Shown: positions 1 through 6,777, counted from the stretch's first letter. The stretch is 11,882 nt of DNA from SABY01 sp964612515 (GCA_964612515.1 CAZTCX010000107.1:1-11882); one strand, 5' to 3'. Notes: a model not told the origin generated them from the sequence alone. A program made the numbers and translations.

Positions 1-213
1 CAGTGGAGTGAAGAATCTATTTATGGAAAATGATGTTTACCGGACAACAATGTTTAATTTATTACTATAATTTTTTTGAATGATCAGTTGAGCGAAAATA
101 TTAATAAAAAATGAAACCATCAAACGATCAACAAATCCCGACCATAAGAAAGCGTTTTAAATTCGTTAATAACATTTTATTAAATTAAAGCTGCGCACTT
201 TGCCTCATTTCAT

Positions 214-221
214 TAATTTTG
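214..221 (+). promoter_or_regulatory. Bacteroidota -7 promoter box before the TPR gene
   Basis: TAATTTTG is a perfect match to the Bacteroidota sigma-ABfr -7 consensus TAnnTTTG. It ends only 7 bases before the ATG at 229, so transcription would begin at or just before the start codon, giving a leaderless or nearly leaderless mRNA. I see no TTTG -33 box at the usual 19-21-base spacing; a TTTG at 199-202 is too close. The AT-rich sequence at 1-213 shows no convincing gene. Confidence 0.6.
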
Positions 222-228
222 CAAGTCA

Positions 229-2520
229 ATGAAACGAAGCGCATTTTTAATCGGATTTTTATTTTTCACCTCGCTACTCTGGAGCCAGATAAGCGACGAA
301 GCGGCTGCCTACCGGCAACTGGCTGTGCGGCTTACGGCTCAGGCTGCCAAAGCCGACAGTGCCGACAATGCTGTTGAAGCACTCAAACTTTTGCAGCGCG
401 CCATTGCCATCGACCCGCAACATGCCGAGGCTTTCGCCAAATCCGGTGACATCTATTACCGTCAGGGAAAATTTGAGCAGGCGCTCTCCAATCTCGACAC
501 AGCCATTGCGCTGGAACCTACGCAGCCACGTTATCTGCAGCGCGCCGAGGTACAAATGAAACTTGGTAACACAGAGGCTGCCCGACACGACCTTGCACTG
601 GCGGGTGTTTCGTCGGGCGCTGATAATTCAGAAGCGCTTTCGGTGCAGTCAGCGCTTGCCAATCAATATTATGAGCAGGGAATGACTTTGCTTTCGCAAA
701 AAAAAGCTGACGCAGCTTTTGATAGTTTTAACGAAGCCATCCTGGTCGATCCCAATTTCGCGAAAGCGTACATACAAAAAGGATTGATATTTTCTGATAA
801 CGCCGATTACACCGCTGCCATCAACAATTTCAGTCGTGCACAGCAGTTGCAGCCCGAAAGCGGAGCCGCACTGTACATCGTAGAAGCCCATTTGGCTGCC
901 AATCAAACCGAAAAAGCTACAGCACAATTTAAAGCTGTGGATACAGCAGGTTTTGATGGAGAATCTCTCCAACTTTATCATGAGGTGAGCGCCTTGCTGG
1001 CACAGCATTATCTGGATCAGGCCAGCCAGCGTATAGCTGCGGGGCAAGCTGATGAAGCGCTGCAGCTTTTGCAGCAGGCTGTTGCTATCGATGCTGACAA
1101 CGGTGAGGCTTATGGTTATCTTGGCGCTGTTTATTTTAATAAAAAAAATTATGAAGCTGCAATAGCTGCCTACGACCGTGCTATTGAATTAGCGCCTCAG
1201 CGGCAATATTATCTGAACCGTGGCGCTGCACGCACGGAGCAGGGTGATCTGGAAGGCGCTTTCGCGGATATGTCAGTAGCACGGAATTTTTCAGAAGAAA
1301 TTGTACAACCCACAAAACCGGAAAGCCAGCCGGAAACCGTAGCGATTGAACCCGCTGCTCCTGATAAGATTTCAACAGTGGAAACACAATCCACCCAAGT
1401 CGCGCCGGAACCTTCATCGAAATCCACAGAGCCAGCGCAGGATTATTATTATTGGATCGACCGTGCCGACCAGGCTTTCCGTGCCAACGAAAAAACCAAT
1501 GCACGCGAATATTACCTAATGGCGCAGCAGGCCGACCCTACTAAAAGATATCCCGAAGCACAGCTTGATTTGCTTGGTCAGAAAAGTGAATCTGTTGTAC
1601 CGACAGCAACTAAATCCTACGACCAACTGGTTTCGAGAGCTGATTATTATTACAGCACAAAAGCCTACAAAAACGCCAGAGAACTTTACGCACAAGCGCT
1701 GGAAGTGGCACCCGAAAAGAAGTATCCGGCCTTGAAAATTGAGGAGATCGACCAACTCTATCTCAACGATAGCACCATCGAAGCTACTTCTGACAGCAAT
1801 GACCCTGAAAGTTTGGACATAGATGCTTTGCCCGGACAGAGCAATTCAGGTGCGGGTTTCAACGATGCAAGCACCGCCCTTTACAACGAAGGTTTGCGTC
1901 GTTATTACGACAGTGACCTTTCCGGCGCATTGGAGAAGTTTAAAGAAGCCATCGCGCGCGACTCCTCATTTGTTGATGCCTATTTCAACAGTGGATTTAT
2001 AAAGCTTAACCAGGCCGACTTTGAAGAAGCCATCGCCGATTTCGACATCGTGTTATCATTGCAGCCCAACGACAAAGCCTGGTTTTACAAAGGCCGCGCA
2101 CTGATGGGACTTGGTCGATACCCCGAAGCTGTGGCGCAATACACTTTGGCCATCGCACAGAATCCTCAGTTTTTTTATGCTTATAATAATCGTGGAAATG
2201 TTCTTTTTCAATTGGAGCAATACCAGGAGGCTGTAGATGATTTTACAGCAGCCATCGACATCAATCCCGATTATGTGTTTGCCTACAACAATCGCGGAAA
2301 CGCATATTTTAAGTTAAACGACTATCAGGCTGCCATCGACGATTATGACAAAGCTATCGGGCTGCGACCCGACTACGGATTTGCGTATCTTAACCGCGGG
2401 ATTACCTATGAGGTAACCGGACAAATGGACAAAGCCTGCACCGATTGGCAAAAGGCCGCCGAGCTGGGCATCCAGGTAGGCTATGAATATTATATCGAGC
2501 AATGTTTAAAACGAGAGTAA
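229..2520 (+). CDS. Exported tetratricopeptide repeat (TPR) protein
   Basis: This 763-residue protein starts with a signal peptide (about 1-20, hydrophobic 5-17, ending LLWSQ), so it should act in the periplasm or at the outer membrane. TPR units fill about 24-125, 142-215 and 275-350. A Pro/Ser/Thr/Glu-rich linker follows at about 355-404. Two related 58-residue-spaced units come next (about 405-450 and 463-510), both with an RAD motif near the start, an AREYY or ARELY helix and a YP near the end. A linker leads to at least six canonical TPRs at about 547-750, with NNRGN helices and a final DKACTDWQKAAELG unit typical of Bacteroidota TPR proteins. TPRs bind proteins; no catalytic domain is visible and the partner is unknown. 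The start fits both the signal peptide and the -7 box just upstream. dnaN follows after 21 bp, so the two are probably co-transcribed. TPR identity is near certain; the role is not known. Confidence 0.92.
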   Translation: MKRSAFLIGFLFFTSLLWSQISDEAAAYRQLAVRLTAQAAKADSADNAVEALKLLQRAIAIDPQHAEAFAKSGDIYYRQGKFEQALSNLDTAIALEPTQPRYLQRAEVQMKLGNTEAARHDLALAGVSSGADNSEALSVQSALANQYYEQGMTLLSQKKADAAFDSFNEAILVDPNFAKAYIQKGLIFSDNADYTAAINNFSRAQQLQPESGAALYIVEAHLAANQTEKATAQFKAVDTAGFDGESLQLYHEVSALLAQHYLDQASQRIAAGQADEALQLLQQAVAIDADNGEAYGYLGAVYFNKKNYEAAIAAYDRAIELAPQRQYYLNRGAARTEQGDLEGAFADMSVARNFSEEIVQPTKPESQPETVAIEPAAPDKISTVETQSTQVAPEPSSKSTEPAQDYYYWIDRADQAFRANEKTNAREYYLMAQQADPTKRYPEAQLDLLGQKSESVVPTATKSYDQLVSRADYYYSTKAYKNARELYAQALEVAPEKKYPALKIEEIDQLYLNDSTIEATSDSNDPESLDIDALPGQSNSGAGFNDASTALYNEGLRRYYDSDLSGALEKFKEAIARDSSFVDAYFNSGFIKLNQADFEEAIADFDIVLSLQPNDKAWFYKGRALMGLGRYPEAVAQYTLAIAQNPQFFYAYNNRGNVLFQLEQYQEAVDDFTAAIDINPDYVFAYNNRGNAYFKLNDYQAAIDDYDKAIGLRPDYGFAYLNRGITYEVTGQMDKACTDWQKAAELGIQVGYEYYIEQCLKRE

Positions 2521-2541
2521 TCATCAAAATCAACATAGAAA

Positions 2542-3669
2542 ATGAAATTTATCGTATCCAGTAACTATCTGCAGAAAAATCTCCAGTCGATCAGTGGCGT
2601 GGCCAGCTCCAGCAACACGCTGCCAATTCTCGACGATTTCCTTTTTGAAATTCGTGAAGACATCCTGCACGTCACGGCTTCCGACCTGGAAACTACCATG
2701 ACGGTGAGCCTGAAACTCACTATGAGCGAAGAAGAAGGCCGCATTGCCGTGCCAGCCAAGATTCTGCTCGACACGCTGAAAACCCTGGCGGATGTGCCCA
2801 TCACTTTCTCCACTAACAACGATACGTACGCCATTGAAATGACTGCCGGCGGTGGTAAATACAAAATCAGTGGCCACAACGGCGATGAGTTTCCCGAGAC
2901 GCCTAAGGTGGAAGACGGGAGCAGCTTTACCATCAAATCGACCATCCTCTCGGAAGCCATTTCAAAAACCGCTTTTGCTGCCGGCAATGACGAGATTCGC
3001 CCTGTGATGTCGGGGGTGCTGATGGAGCTTACCGACGAAGGTTTGGCGCTGGTTGCTACCGATGCGCACAAGCTGGTTCGATATGCCCGCAAAGATGTCG
3101 TTACCGAAAACTACGACTCGATCATTTTGCCTACCAAGCCGCTCAACCAGATCAAAAATATCCTGGGCAACGAGGAGCTGGAGGTGAAAGTGGAATACAA
3201 CGAAAAGAATGCCTTTTTTGCTTTTGGCAATATCCAACTGCTTTGCAAGCTTATCGTGGGCAAATATCCCAACTACCCGGCGGTAATCCCAGTGGAGAAT
3301 CCTAACAGATTGCAGATTAGTCGCTCGCTGCTGCTCAACACCATCAAGCGTGTGTCGCTGTTTGCCAACCAAAGCACCCACCAGATACGTTTCAAAATAT
3401 CGGGGCAGCAACTGGAATTATCGGCTGAGGATATCGACTATAGCAACGAAGCTGTCGAAACCATTAGCTGCAACTACGACGGCGAAGACCTGGAAATCGG
3501 TTTCAACTCCAAGTTTATGCAGGAGATGCTCAACAACGTCGACACCAAAGAGGTGCTGCTGAAAATGTCGCAACCCAACCGCGCCGGCCTGATAATACCA
3601 GTAGAAGACGAACCGCAGGAAAACGAAGAAATCCTGATGCTGGTAATGCCCGTTATGCTGAATAGCTAA
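2542..3669 (+). CDS. dnaN: DNA polymerase III beta subunit (sliding clamp)
   Basis: DnaN forms a dimeric ring around DNA that tethers the replicative polymerase and recruits repair and replication factors through a hydrophobic pocket. The 375 residues fit the family (E. coli 366; Bacteroidota a little longer) and give three clamp domains of roughly 1-122, 127-245 and 246-375. Recognisable family positions include SDLETTM (47-53), RPVMSGV (153-159), ATDAHKLVRY (172-181), KYPNYPAVIP (241-250) and the C-terminal MPVML (369-373), equivalent to the E. coli MPMRL that lines the binding cleft. The ATG at 2542 gives the standard MKFIVSS N-terminus. The upstream TPR gene ends 21 bp away and no -7 box lies between, so dnaN is probably read from the TPR promoter. 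It has no dnaA neighbour here. No terminator is obvious immediately downstream; repeat-rich DNA follows. Confidence 0.98.
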   Translation: MKFIVSSNYLQKNLQSISGVASSSNTLPILDDFLFEIREDILHVTASDLETTMTVSLKLTMSEEEGRIAVPAKILLDTLKTLADVPITFSTNNDTYAIEMTAGGGKYKISGHNGDEFPETPKVEDGSSFTIKSTILSEAISKTAFAAGNDEIRPVMSGVLMELTDEGLALVATDAHKLVRYARKDVVTENYDSIILPTKPLNQIKNILGNEELEVKVEYNEKNAFFAFGNIQLLCKLIVGKYPNYPAVIPVENPNRLQISRSLLLNTIKRVSLFANQSTHQIRFKISGQQLELSAEDIDYSNEAVETISCNYDGEDLEIGFNSKFMQEMLNNVDTKEVLLKMSQPNRAGLIIPVEDEPQENEEILMLVMPVMLNS

Positions 3670-3751
3670 GATGGCAGCTTAGAGAGATGAGAGGCGAGGA
3701 ATGAGAAGTTAGATTTTAGATGGAATGTCAAATTGAAATCTGAAATTTTGA

Positions 3752-3840
3752 ATTAAAGCCCCAACGGGGCGCCATCATTAGTCGGGTGCGTAGCGCCCGT
3801 AAACCGAAGCGCCAAACCGATTAAGCCCCAACGGGGCGAC
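3752..3840. repeat. REP-like element with paired GCCCCAACGGGGC palindromes
   Basis: Two identical 13-base palindromes, GCCCCAACGGGGC, lie at 3758-3770 and 3825-3837 in the same orientation, each preceded by an ATTAA-like sequence and followed by CGnCATCA. Between them is a third hairpin, a 7-bp stem with one G-T pair at 3783-3789/3793-3799. The layout matches a short interspersed intergenic repeat I recognise from many Bacteroidota genomes. It resembles REP/BIME elements, which are mobilised by Y1 (REP-associated) transposases. No transposase is present in this window. Confidence 0.7.
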
Positions 3841-3861
3841 ATCAACATCGCGAACGAATTT

Positions 3862-3890
3862 GTAGAGACGCCCAATTTGGGCGTCTTTAC
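3862..3890. repeat. GTAGAGACGC-type inverted repeat
   Basis: GTAGAGACGCCC (3862-3873) pairs with GGGCGTCTTTAC (3879-3890) over 12 bp with a single G-T pair and a 5-base AATTT loop. The flanking stem sequence GTAGAGACGC is a recurrent intergenic hairpin in environmental bacterial genomes. It lies about 190 bp after dnaN. The downstream sequence is TTTACGTTTT rather than a clean T run, so any terminator role would be weak. Confidence 0.65.
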
Positions 3891-3972
3891 GTTTTAAGGA
3901 TTTGGAAGAGAAAAGGTGATCTAAAACTTGAAATCTGTCATTTGCGTTTTGTTTGAGTTTTGCATTTTCTTT

Positions 3973-4038
3973 TTTGGAATTTATTTGGGAATTGTCTTTT
4001 TGTTATTTGGAATTTATTTGGGAATTATCTTTTTGTAA
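3973..4038. repeat. Two-copy 33-bp tandem repeat plus partial third
   Basis: Positions 3973-4005 and 4006-4038 are near-identical 33-base units that begin TTTGGAATTTATTTGGGAAT. They differ mainly at one G/A position and in the last bases. The start of a diverged third unit, TTTGAAATTT, follows at 4039. The unit has no open frame or stem; it looks like slippage-prone AT-rich intergenic DNA. Confidence 0.8.
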
Positions 4039-4149
4039 TTTGAAATTTCGCCTCTGCTCTTCCCAGGCCTTTTCCTTTCGATTACAATAAAACCCCTCTT
4101 TACCTGTTTTTTGTGAAAACGAAACAGCCACACAAAATCACCAACACGT

Positions 4150-5058
4150 ATGTCGATTTCCGTTAATAACATTACCAAATACTACGGCGAGCAGAAGGCG
4201 CTGGATGATGTTTCTTTTACCATTGAACCGGGAAATATCGTCGGATTGCTTGGGCCCAACGGCGCCGGCAAATCCACGATGATGAAGATACTCACCGGGT
4301 TTATTCCCGCTTCGTCGGGCACTGCCACCATCAATGGCATGGATGTGTTGAATAACAGCATCGAGGTGCGACGGCTTGTGGGTTACCTGCCCGAAAACAA
4401 TCCTTTGTATCACGAGATGTACGTGAAAGAATATCTGGAATTTGTAGCGGGCATTTATCATTTAAAAAATAAAAAGGCACGTGTGGATGAAATGATTGAA
4501 CTCACAGGTATTGCGCCCGAATATCGAAAGACAATTGGCGCACTTTCCAAAGGCTACCGGCAGCGCGTCGGGCTGGCGCAGGCGCTCATCCACGACCCGG
4601 AAATTCTCATCCTCGACGAGCCTACCTCCGGCCTCGACCCCAACCAGTTGCTCGAAATACGCCAGCTCATTCAGCAGATTGGCAGTCGCAAAACGGTGAT
4701 GCTCTCCACGCACATTATGCAGGAAGTGACGCAGCTCTGCCAGCGCGTTATCATCATCAACAACGGGAAAATTGTGGCCGACGATACCACCGCAAACCTG
4801 CAAAATCCCGAAAAAGCCGAACAGGTGCTGGTGATAGAATTTGACAGACCCATCGACGCCGAAAAGCTGCTAAAAATTGACGGTGTTCACAAAGCAGAAT
4901 CTGACAACGTCAACCGTTGGGTCATCACCTCAACGGCAAGCCGCGACGTGCGTCCCGACCTTTTCCAGTTGGCAGTGCGGGAGCAGCTCACCGTACTTTC
5001 ACTACAAAAAAGAGATGATTCGCTGGAACAGGTCTTTCAGTCGCTTACCAAAAATTAA
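4150..5058 (+). CDS. gldA: GldA-type ABC transporter ATP-binding protein
   Basis: This 302-residue ATPase should sit on the cytoplasmic face of the inner membrane and drive a GldF/GldG-type ABC-2 permease. In Flavobacterium this transporter is required for gliding. Visible motifs are Walker A GPNGAGKST (35-43), signature LSKGYRQR (132-139), Walker B ILILDEP (152-158), D-loop GLDP (161-164) and H-loop STH (186-188). The Q-loop position carries Glu in YLPENNPLY, and the LSKGYRQR signature and LDPNQLLEIRQLI stretch are what I recall for GldA. The C-terminal 80 residues resemble the regulatory tail of this subfamily. The start gives MSISVNNITKYYG, a normal ABC N-terminus. No permease gene is adjacent, so gldF/gldG would have to be elsewhere. 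ABC ATPase is certain. GldA is likely, but a general ABC-2 exporter ATPase is the alternative. Confidence 0.88.
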   Translation: MSISVNNITKYYGEQKALDDVSFTIEPGNIVGLLGPNGAGKSTMMKILTGFIPASSGTATINGMDVLNNSIEVRRLVGYLPENNPLYHEMYVKEYLEFVAGIYHLKNKKARVDEMIELTGIAPEYRKTIGALSKGYRQRVGLAQALIHDPEILILDEPTSGLDPNQLLEIRQLIQQIGSRKTVMLSTHIMQEVTQLCQRVIIINNGKIVADDTTANLQNPEKAEQVLVIEFDRPIDAEKLLKIDGVHKAESDNVNRWVITSTASRDVRPDLFQLAVREQLTVLSLQKRDDSLEQVFQSLTKN

Positions 5059-5083
5059 CACCCTGCAGTTTAAAATATAGAAT

Positions 5084-5091
5084 TACTTTTG
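5084..5091 (+). promoter_or_regulatory. -7 promoter box for the metK leader
   Basis: TACTTTTG matches the Bacteroidota -7 consensus TAnnTTTG exactly. It lies 26 bp after the gldA stop and would start transcription near 5097, giving a leader of about 150 bases before metK. That leader contains the candidate SAM-II aptamer beginning at about 5129. I see no clear -33 TTTG. Confidence 0.5.
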
Positions 5092-5128
5092 CCCACAAAT
5101 CCGGAAGACAACATGCCGGTAACGATTA

Positions 5129-5180
5129 AAATGGAAAGATTTGATTGATTGCAACCATTTAAAAAAATGCTAAAACAGCA
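5129..5180 (+). promoter_or_regulatory. Candidate SAM-II riboswitch in the metK leader
   Basis: The sequence carries the SAM-II core in the right order. P1 is AAATGG (5129-5134) paired with CCATTT (5155-5160). Inside the loop is the conserved GATTT (5138-5142), then ATTGCA (5148-5153). An A-rich linker leads to GCTAAA (5169-5174). Pseudoknot pairing is possible between GCA (5151-5153) and TGC (5168-5170), and between TTG (5145-5147) and CAG (5176-5178). These blocks match the GAUUU, UUGCA and GCUAAA segments I recall from the SAM-II aptamer crystal structure. Three unpaired A residues between P1 and GATTT are a small deviation. Position in front of SAM synthetase fits feedback control by SAM. 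Identification is from memory of the family, without a covariance-model search. Confidence 0.75.
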
Positions 5181-5187
5181 CGTTTTA
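5171..5187 (+). promoter_or_regulatory. Hairpin competing with the riboswitch core
   Basis: TAAAAC (5171-5176) pairs perfectly with GTTTTA (5182-5187) around an AGCAC loop. Its left arm uses the TAAA of the aptamer's GCTAAA and the C of the second pseudoknot strand, so the hairpin and the ligand-bound pseudoknot cannot form together. This could be part of an expression platform. There is no T run directly after it, so it is not a terminator by itself, and the metK start lies 62 bases downstream. Confidence 0.4.
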
Positions 5188-5249
5188 CCATCCGCCAATC
5201 AGCCTTCTTTCCCACACATTTTTTTATTAATAATTTTAAAAATTCAACG

Positions 5250-6560
5250 ATGAGTTACTTATTCACATCAGAATCGGTTTCCGAAGGTCATCCCGACAAA
5301 GTAGCCGATCAGATTTCGGATGCATTGGTAGATGCTTTTCTGGCGCACGACAAAGAGTCGAAGGTGGCGTGCGAAACGCTGGTTACAACGGGTTTGACGG
5401 TGCTAAGCGGCGAAGTGCGCACGGAGGGATACATTGATGTGCAGGAGATTGCACGCAAGGTGATTAATGATATTGGTTACACCAAGCAGAGCTATCATTT
5501 CGATGGCAGCTCATGCGGGGTGATCTCGGCTATCCACGAACAGTCTGACGACATCAACCGCGGCGTGGTGCGCGAGCGCGAAGAAAATCAGGGCGCCGGC
5601 GACCAGGGCATGATGTTCGGCTATGCCACCGACGAGATGGACAACTACATGCCAATTACGCTCGAGCTTTCGCATATTCTGCTGCAGGAGTTGGCGGCCA
5701 TTCGCCGGGAAGGCAAGCAGATGACCTATCTTGCTCCCGACTCCAAGTCGCAGGTGACCATAGAATACGACGACGACAACCAGCCCATACGCATCGATAC
5801 CATTGTGGTATCGACACAACACGACGCGTTTGATCCCGACGATGATAAGATGGCTGCAAAAATCAAAAAAGACGTTCTGGAAATTTTGATTCCACGCGTC
5901 CTCAAAATGAAAGAGCTGGAGCGCTATCGCCATTTGTTTAAAGACGACTACAAATTGCATGTAAATCCTACCGGAAAATTTGTGATTGGCGGTCCGCACG
6001 GCGACACCGGACTTACCGGGCGCAAGATCATTGTGGACACTTATGGCGGCAAGGCTCCCCACGGTGGTGGCGCTTTTTCAGGCAAAGACCCTTCTAAGGT
6101 AGATCGCTCGGCAGCGTATGCCGCCCGTCACATGGCCAAAAATCTGGTGGCTGCCGGCGTAGCGCGTGAAGTGCTGGTGCAGGTGGCGTATGCCATCGGC
6201 GTGGCCGAACCGGTTGGTCTTTACATCAATACTTTTGGAACAGCTCAGGTGAAAAATGCTGATGGAAAGTTGATGAAGGACAGCGAGATTTCAAAAGTTG
6301 TCCACGAAGTTTTCGACATGCGTCCTTACGCTATCAACCAGCGCTTCCAACTAAAAAACCCCATTTACCAGAAAACGGCTTCCTACGGACATTTTGGCCG
6401 TGATCCGTTTACAAGTGAAGTAGAGGTTTTTTATACCGATAAGGATACTACTACCAGAACCATCGACGGCAAAGACCATCATTTTAAAACGGTACAGTTT
6501 TTTGGATGGGAAAAGCTCGACTATGTCGATCAGGTAAAAAAAGCCTTTCATCTGAAATAA
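5250..6560 (+). CDS. metK: S-adenosylmethionine synthetase (methionine adenosyltransferase)
   Basis: MetK makes S-adenosylmethionine from methionine and ATP in the cytoplasm, releasing phosphate and pyrophosphate, as a Mg- and K-dependent tetramer. Family motifs are all present: SESVSEGHPDKVADQISDA (7-25) with GHPDK, the ATP-binding GAGDQGMMFGY (115-125), and the P-loop-like HGGGAFSGKDPSKVDRS (271-287). The 436 residues exceed the E. coli enzyme (384). Extra length lies in a charged region around 195-235 and a C-terminal extension after about 390, both of which I associate with Bacteroidota MetK. The ATG at 5250 gives the standard MSYLFTSESV start. The leader contains a candidate SAM-II riboswitch and its own -7 box, and an intrinsic terminator follows the stop by about 24 bases, so metK is probably a single-gene transcript controlled by its product. 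Confidence 0.98.
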   Translation: MSYLFTSESVSEGHPDKVADQISDALVDAFLAHDKESKVACETLVTTGLTVLSGEVRTEGYIDVQEIARKVINDIGYTKQSYHFDGSSCGVISAIHEQSDDINRGVVREREENQGAGDQGMMFGYATDEMDNYMPITLELSHILLQELAAIRREGKQMTYLAPDSKSQVTIEYDDDNQPIRIDTIVVSTQHDAFDPDDDKMAAKIKKDVLEILIPRVLKMKELERYRHLFKDDYKLHVNPTGKFVIGGPHGDTGLTGRKIIVDTYGGKAPHGGGAFSGKDPSKVDRSAAYAARHMAKNLVAAGVAREVLVQVAYAIGVAEPVGLYINTFGTAQVKNADGKLMKDSEISKVVHEVFDMRPYAINQRFQLKNPIYQKTASYGHFGRDPFTSEVEVFYTDKDTTTRTIDGKDHHFKTVQFFGWEKLDYVDQVKKAFHLK

Positions 6561-6583
6561 GCCAATGCAAAGGCTCAGCAAAT

Positions 6584-6619
6584 AAAAAAAAGGACAGCAA
6601 TGGATGCTGTCCTTTTTTT
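6584..6619 (+). terminator. Intrinsic terminator of metK, symmetrical
   Basis: AGGACAGCA (6591-6599) pairs perfectly with TGCTGTCCT (6605-6613) around a 5-base loop. The stem is flanked by an A run (6584-6591) and a T run (6613-6619). It starts about 24 bases after the metK stop. Because A and T runs flank both sides, it could also stop leftward transcription. Confidence 0.93.
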
Positions 6620-6629
6620 GTTTCGCCTG

Positions 6630-6691
6630 GGTTCATCAGTTGACACTGTTTTTTTAGGATTATCAAGCCGGATAATTTGATGAACCGGCTT
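6630..6691. other. Overlapping alternative inverted repeats after metK
   Basis: GGTTCATCA (6630-6638) is a perfect inverted match to TGATGAACC (6678-6686). AAGCCGG (6665-6671) is a perfect inverted match to CCGGCTT (6685-6691). The right arms overlap at 6685-6686, so the two stems exclude each other. A weak CAGT/ACTG stem followed by seven T bases lies between (about 6637-6655). The region sits between the metK terminator and the terminator of the opposing gene, and contains no credible ORF. Confidence 0.5.
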
Positions 6692-6721
6692 TGCCGATAT
6701 AGCCTGATGGCAGCCAACAAA

Positions 6722-6749
6722 AAACCCCCTGCCGGATGACAGAGGGTTT
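6722..6749 (-). terminator. Intrinsic terminator of the T9SS cargo gene
   Basis: Bases 6722-6731 pair with 6740-6749 with one A-C mismatch around an 8-base loop. Read on the minus strand, the stem ends in GGGGG followed by TTTTTT (6724-6719), a good intrinsic terminator about 29 bases after the stop of the gene at 6778-7515. On the plus strand it is followed only by TTTCTTTG, so a weaker bidirectional effect is possible. Confidence 0.8.
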
Positions 6750-6777
6750 CTTTGTTAAAATTTTGTTTACTGCTGGT

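Larger units (their letters stand above)
3670..4149. other. Repeat-rich intergenic region between dnaN and gldA
   Basis: This 480-bp stretch contains no credible gene. It holds, in order, a REP-like palindromic element (3752-3840), a GTAGAGACGC-type inverted repeat (3862-3890) and a 33-bp tandem duplication (3973-4038). Several degenerate AAATTTGAAATCTGAAATTT-like runs also occur (around 3730-3755 and 3926-3945). I could not find a perfect TAnnTTTG box for gldA. Its promoter is unresolved, although the T-rich stretch at about 4098-4113 would be a plausible place. Confidence 0.7.

Noticed and set aside
1..120. Short minus-strand ORF starting at 120 near the left edge
   Set aside because: It stops after 27 codons, is AT-rich and has no promoter box or homology I recognise.
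3758..3837. CRISPR array suggested by the repeated GCCCCAACGGGGC
   Set aside because: There are only two 13-base copies; the sequence between them is itself a hairpin, and no cas gene is nearby. A REP-like element explains it better.
3862..3900. Intrinsic terminator of the TPR-dnaN transcript
   Set aside because: The hairpin is strong but the following sequence is TTTACGTTTT rather than a T run, and it lies about 190 bp after dnaN. I list it as a repeat instead.
5102..5118. CCGG-AAGACAACATG-CCGG hairpin in the metK leader
   Set aside because: CCGG is self-complementary, so two copies pair by default; a 4-bp stem with an 11-base loop is too weak to call.
5511..6062. 183-codon minus-strand open frame within metK
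   Set aside because: It is a shadow of the highly conserved metK coding strand and has no recognisable motif or start signal.
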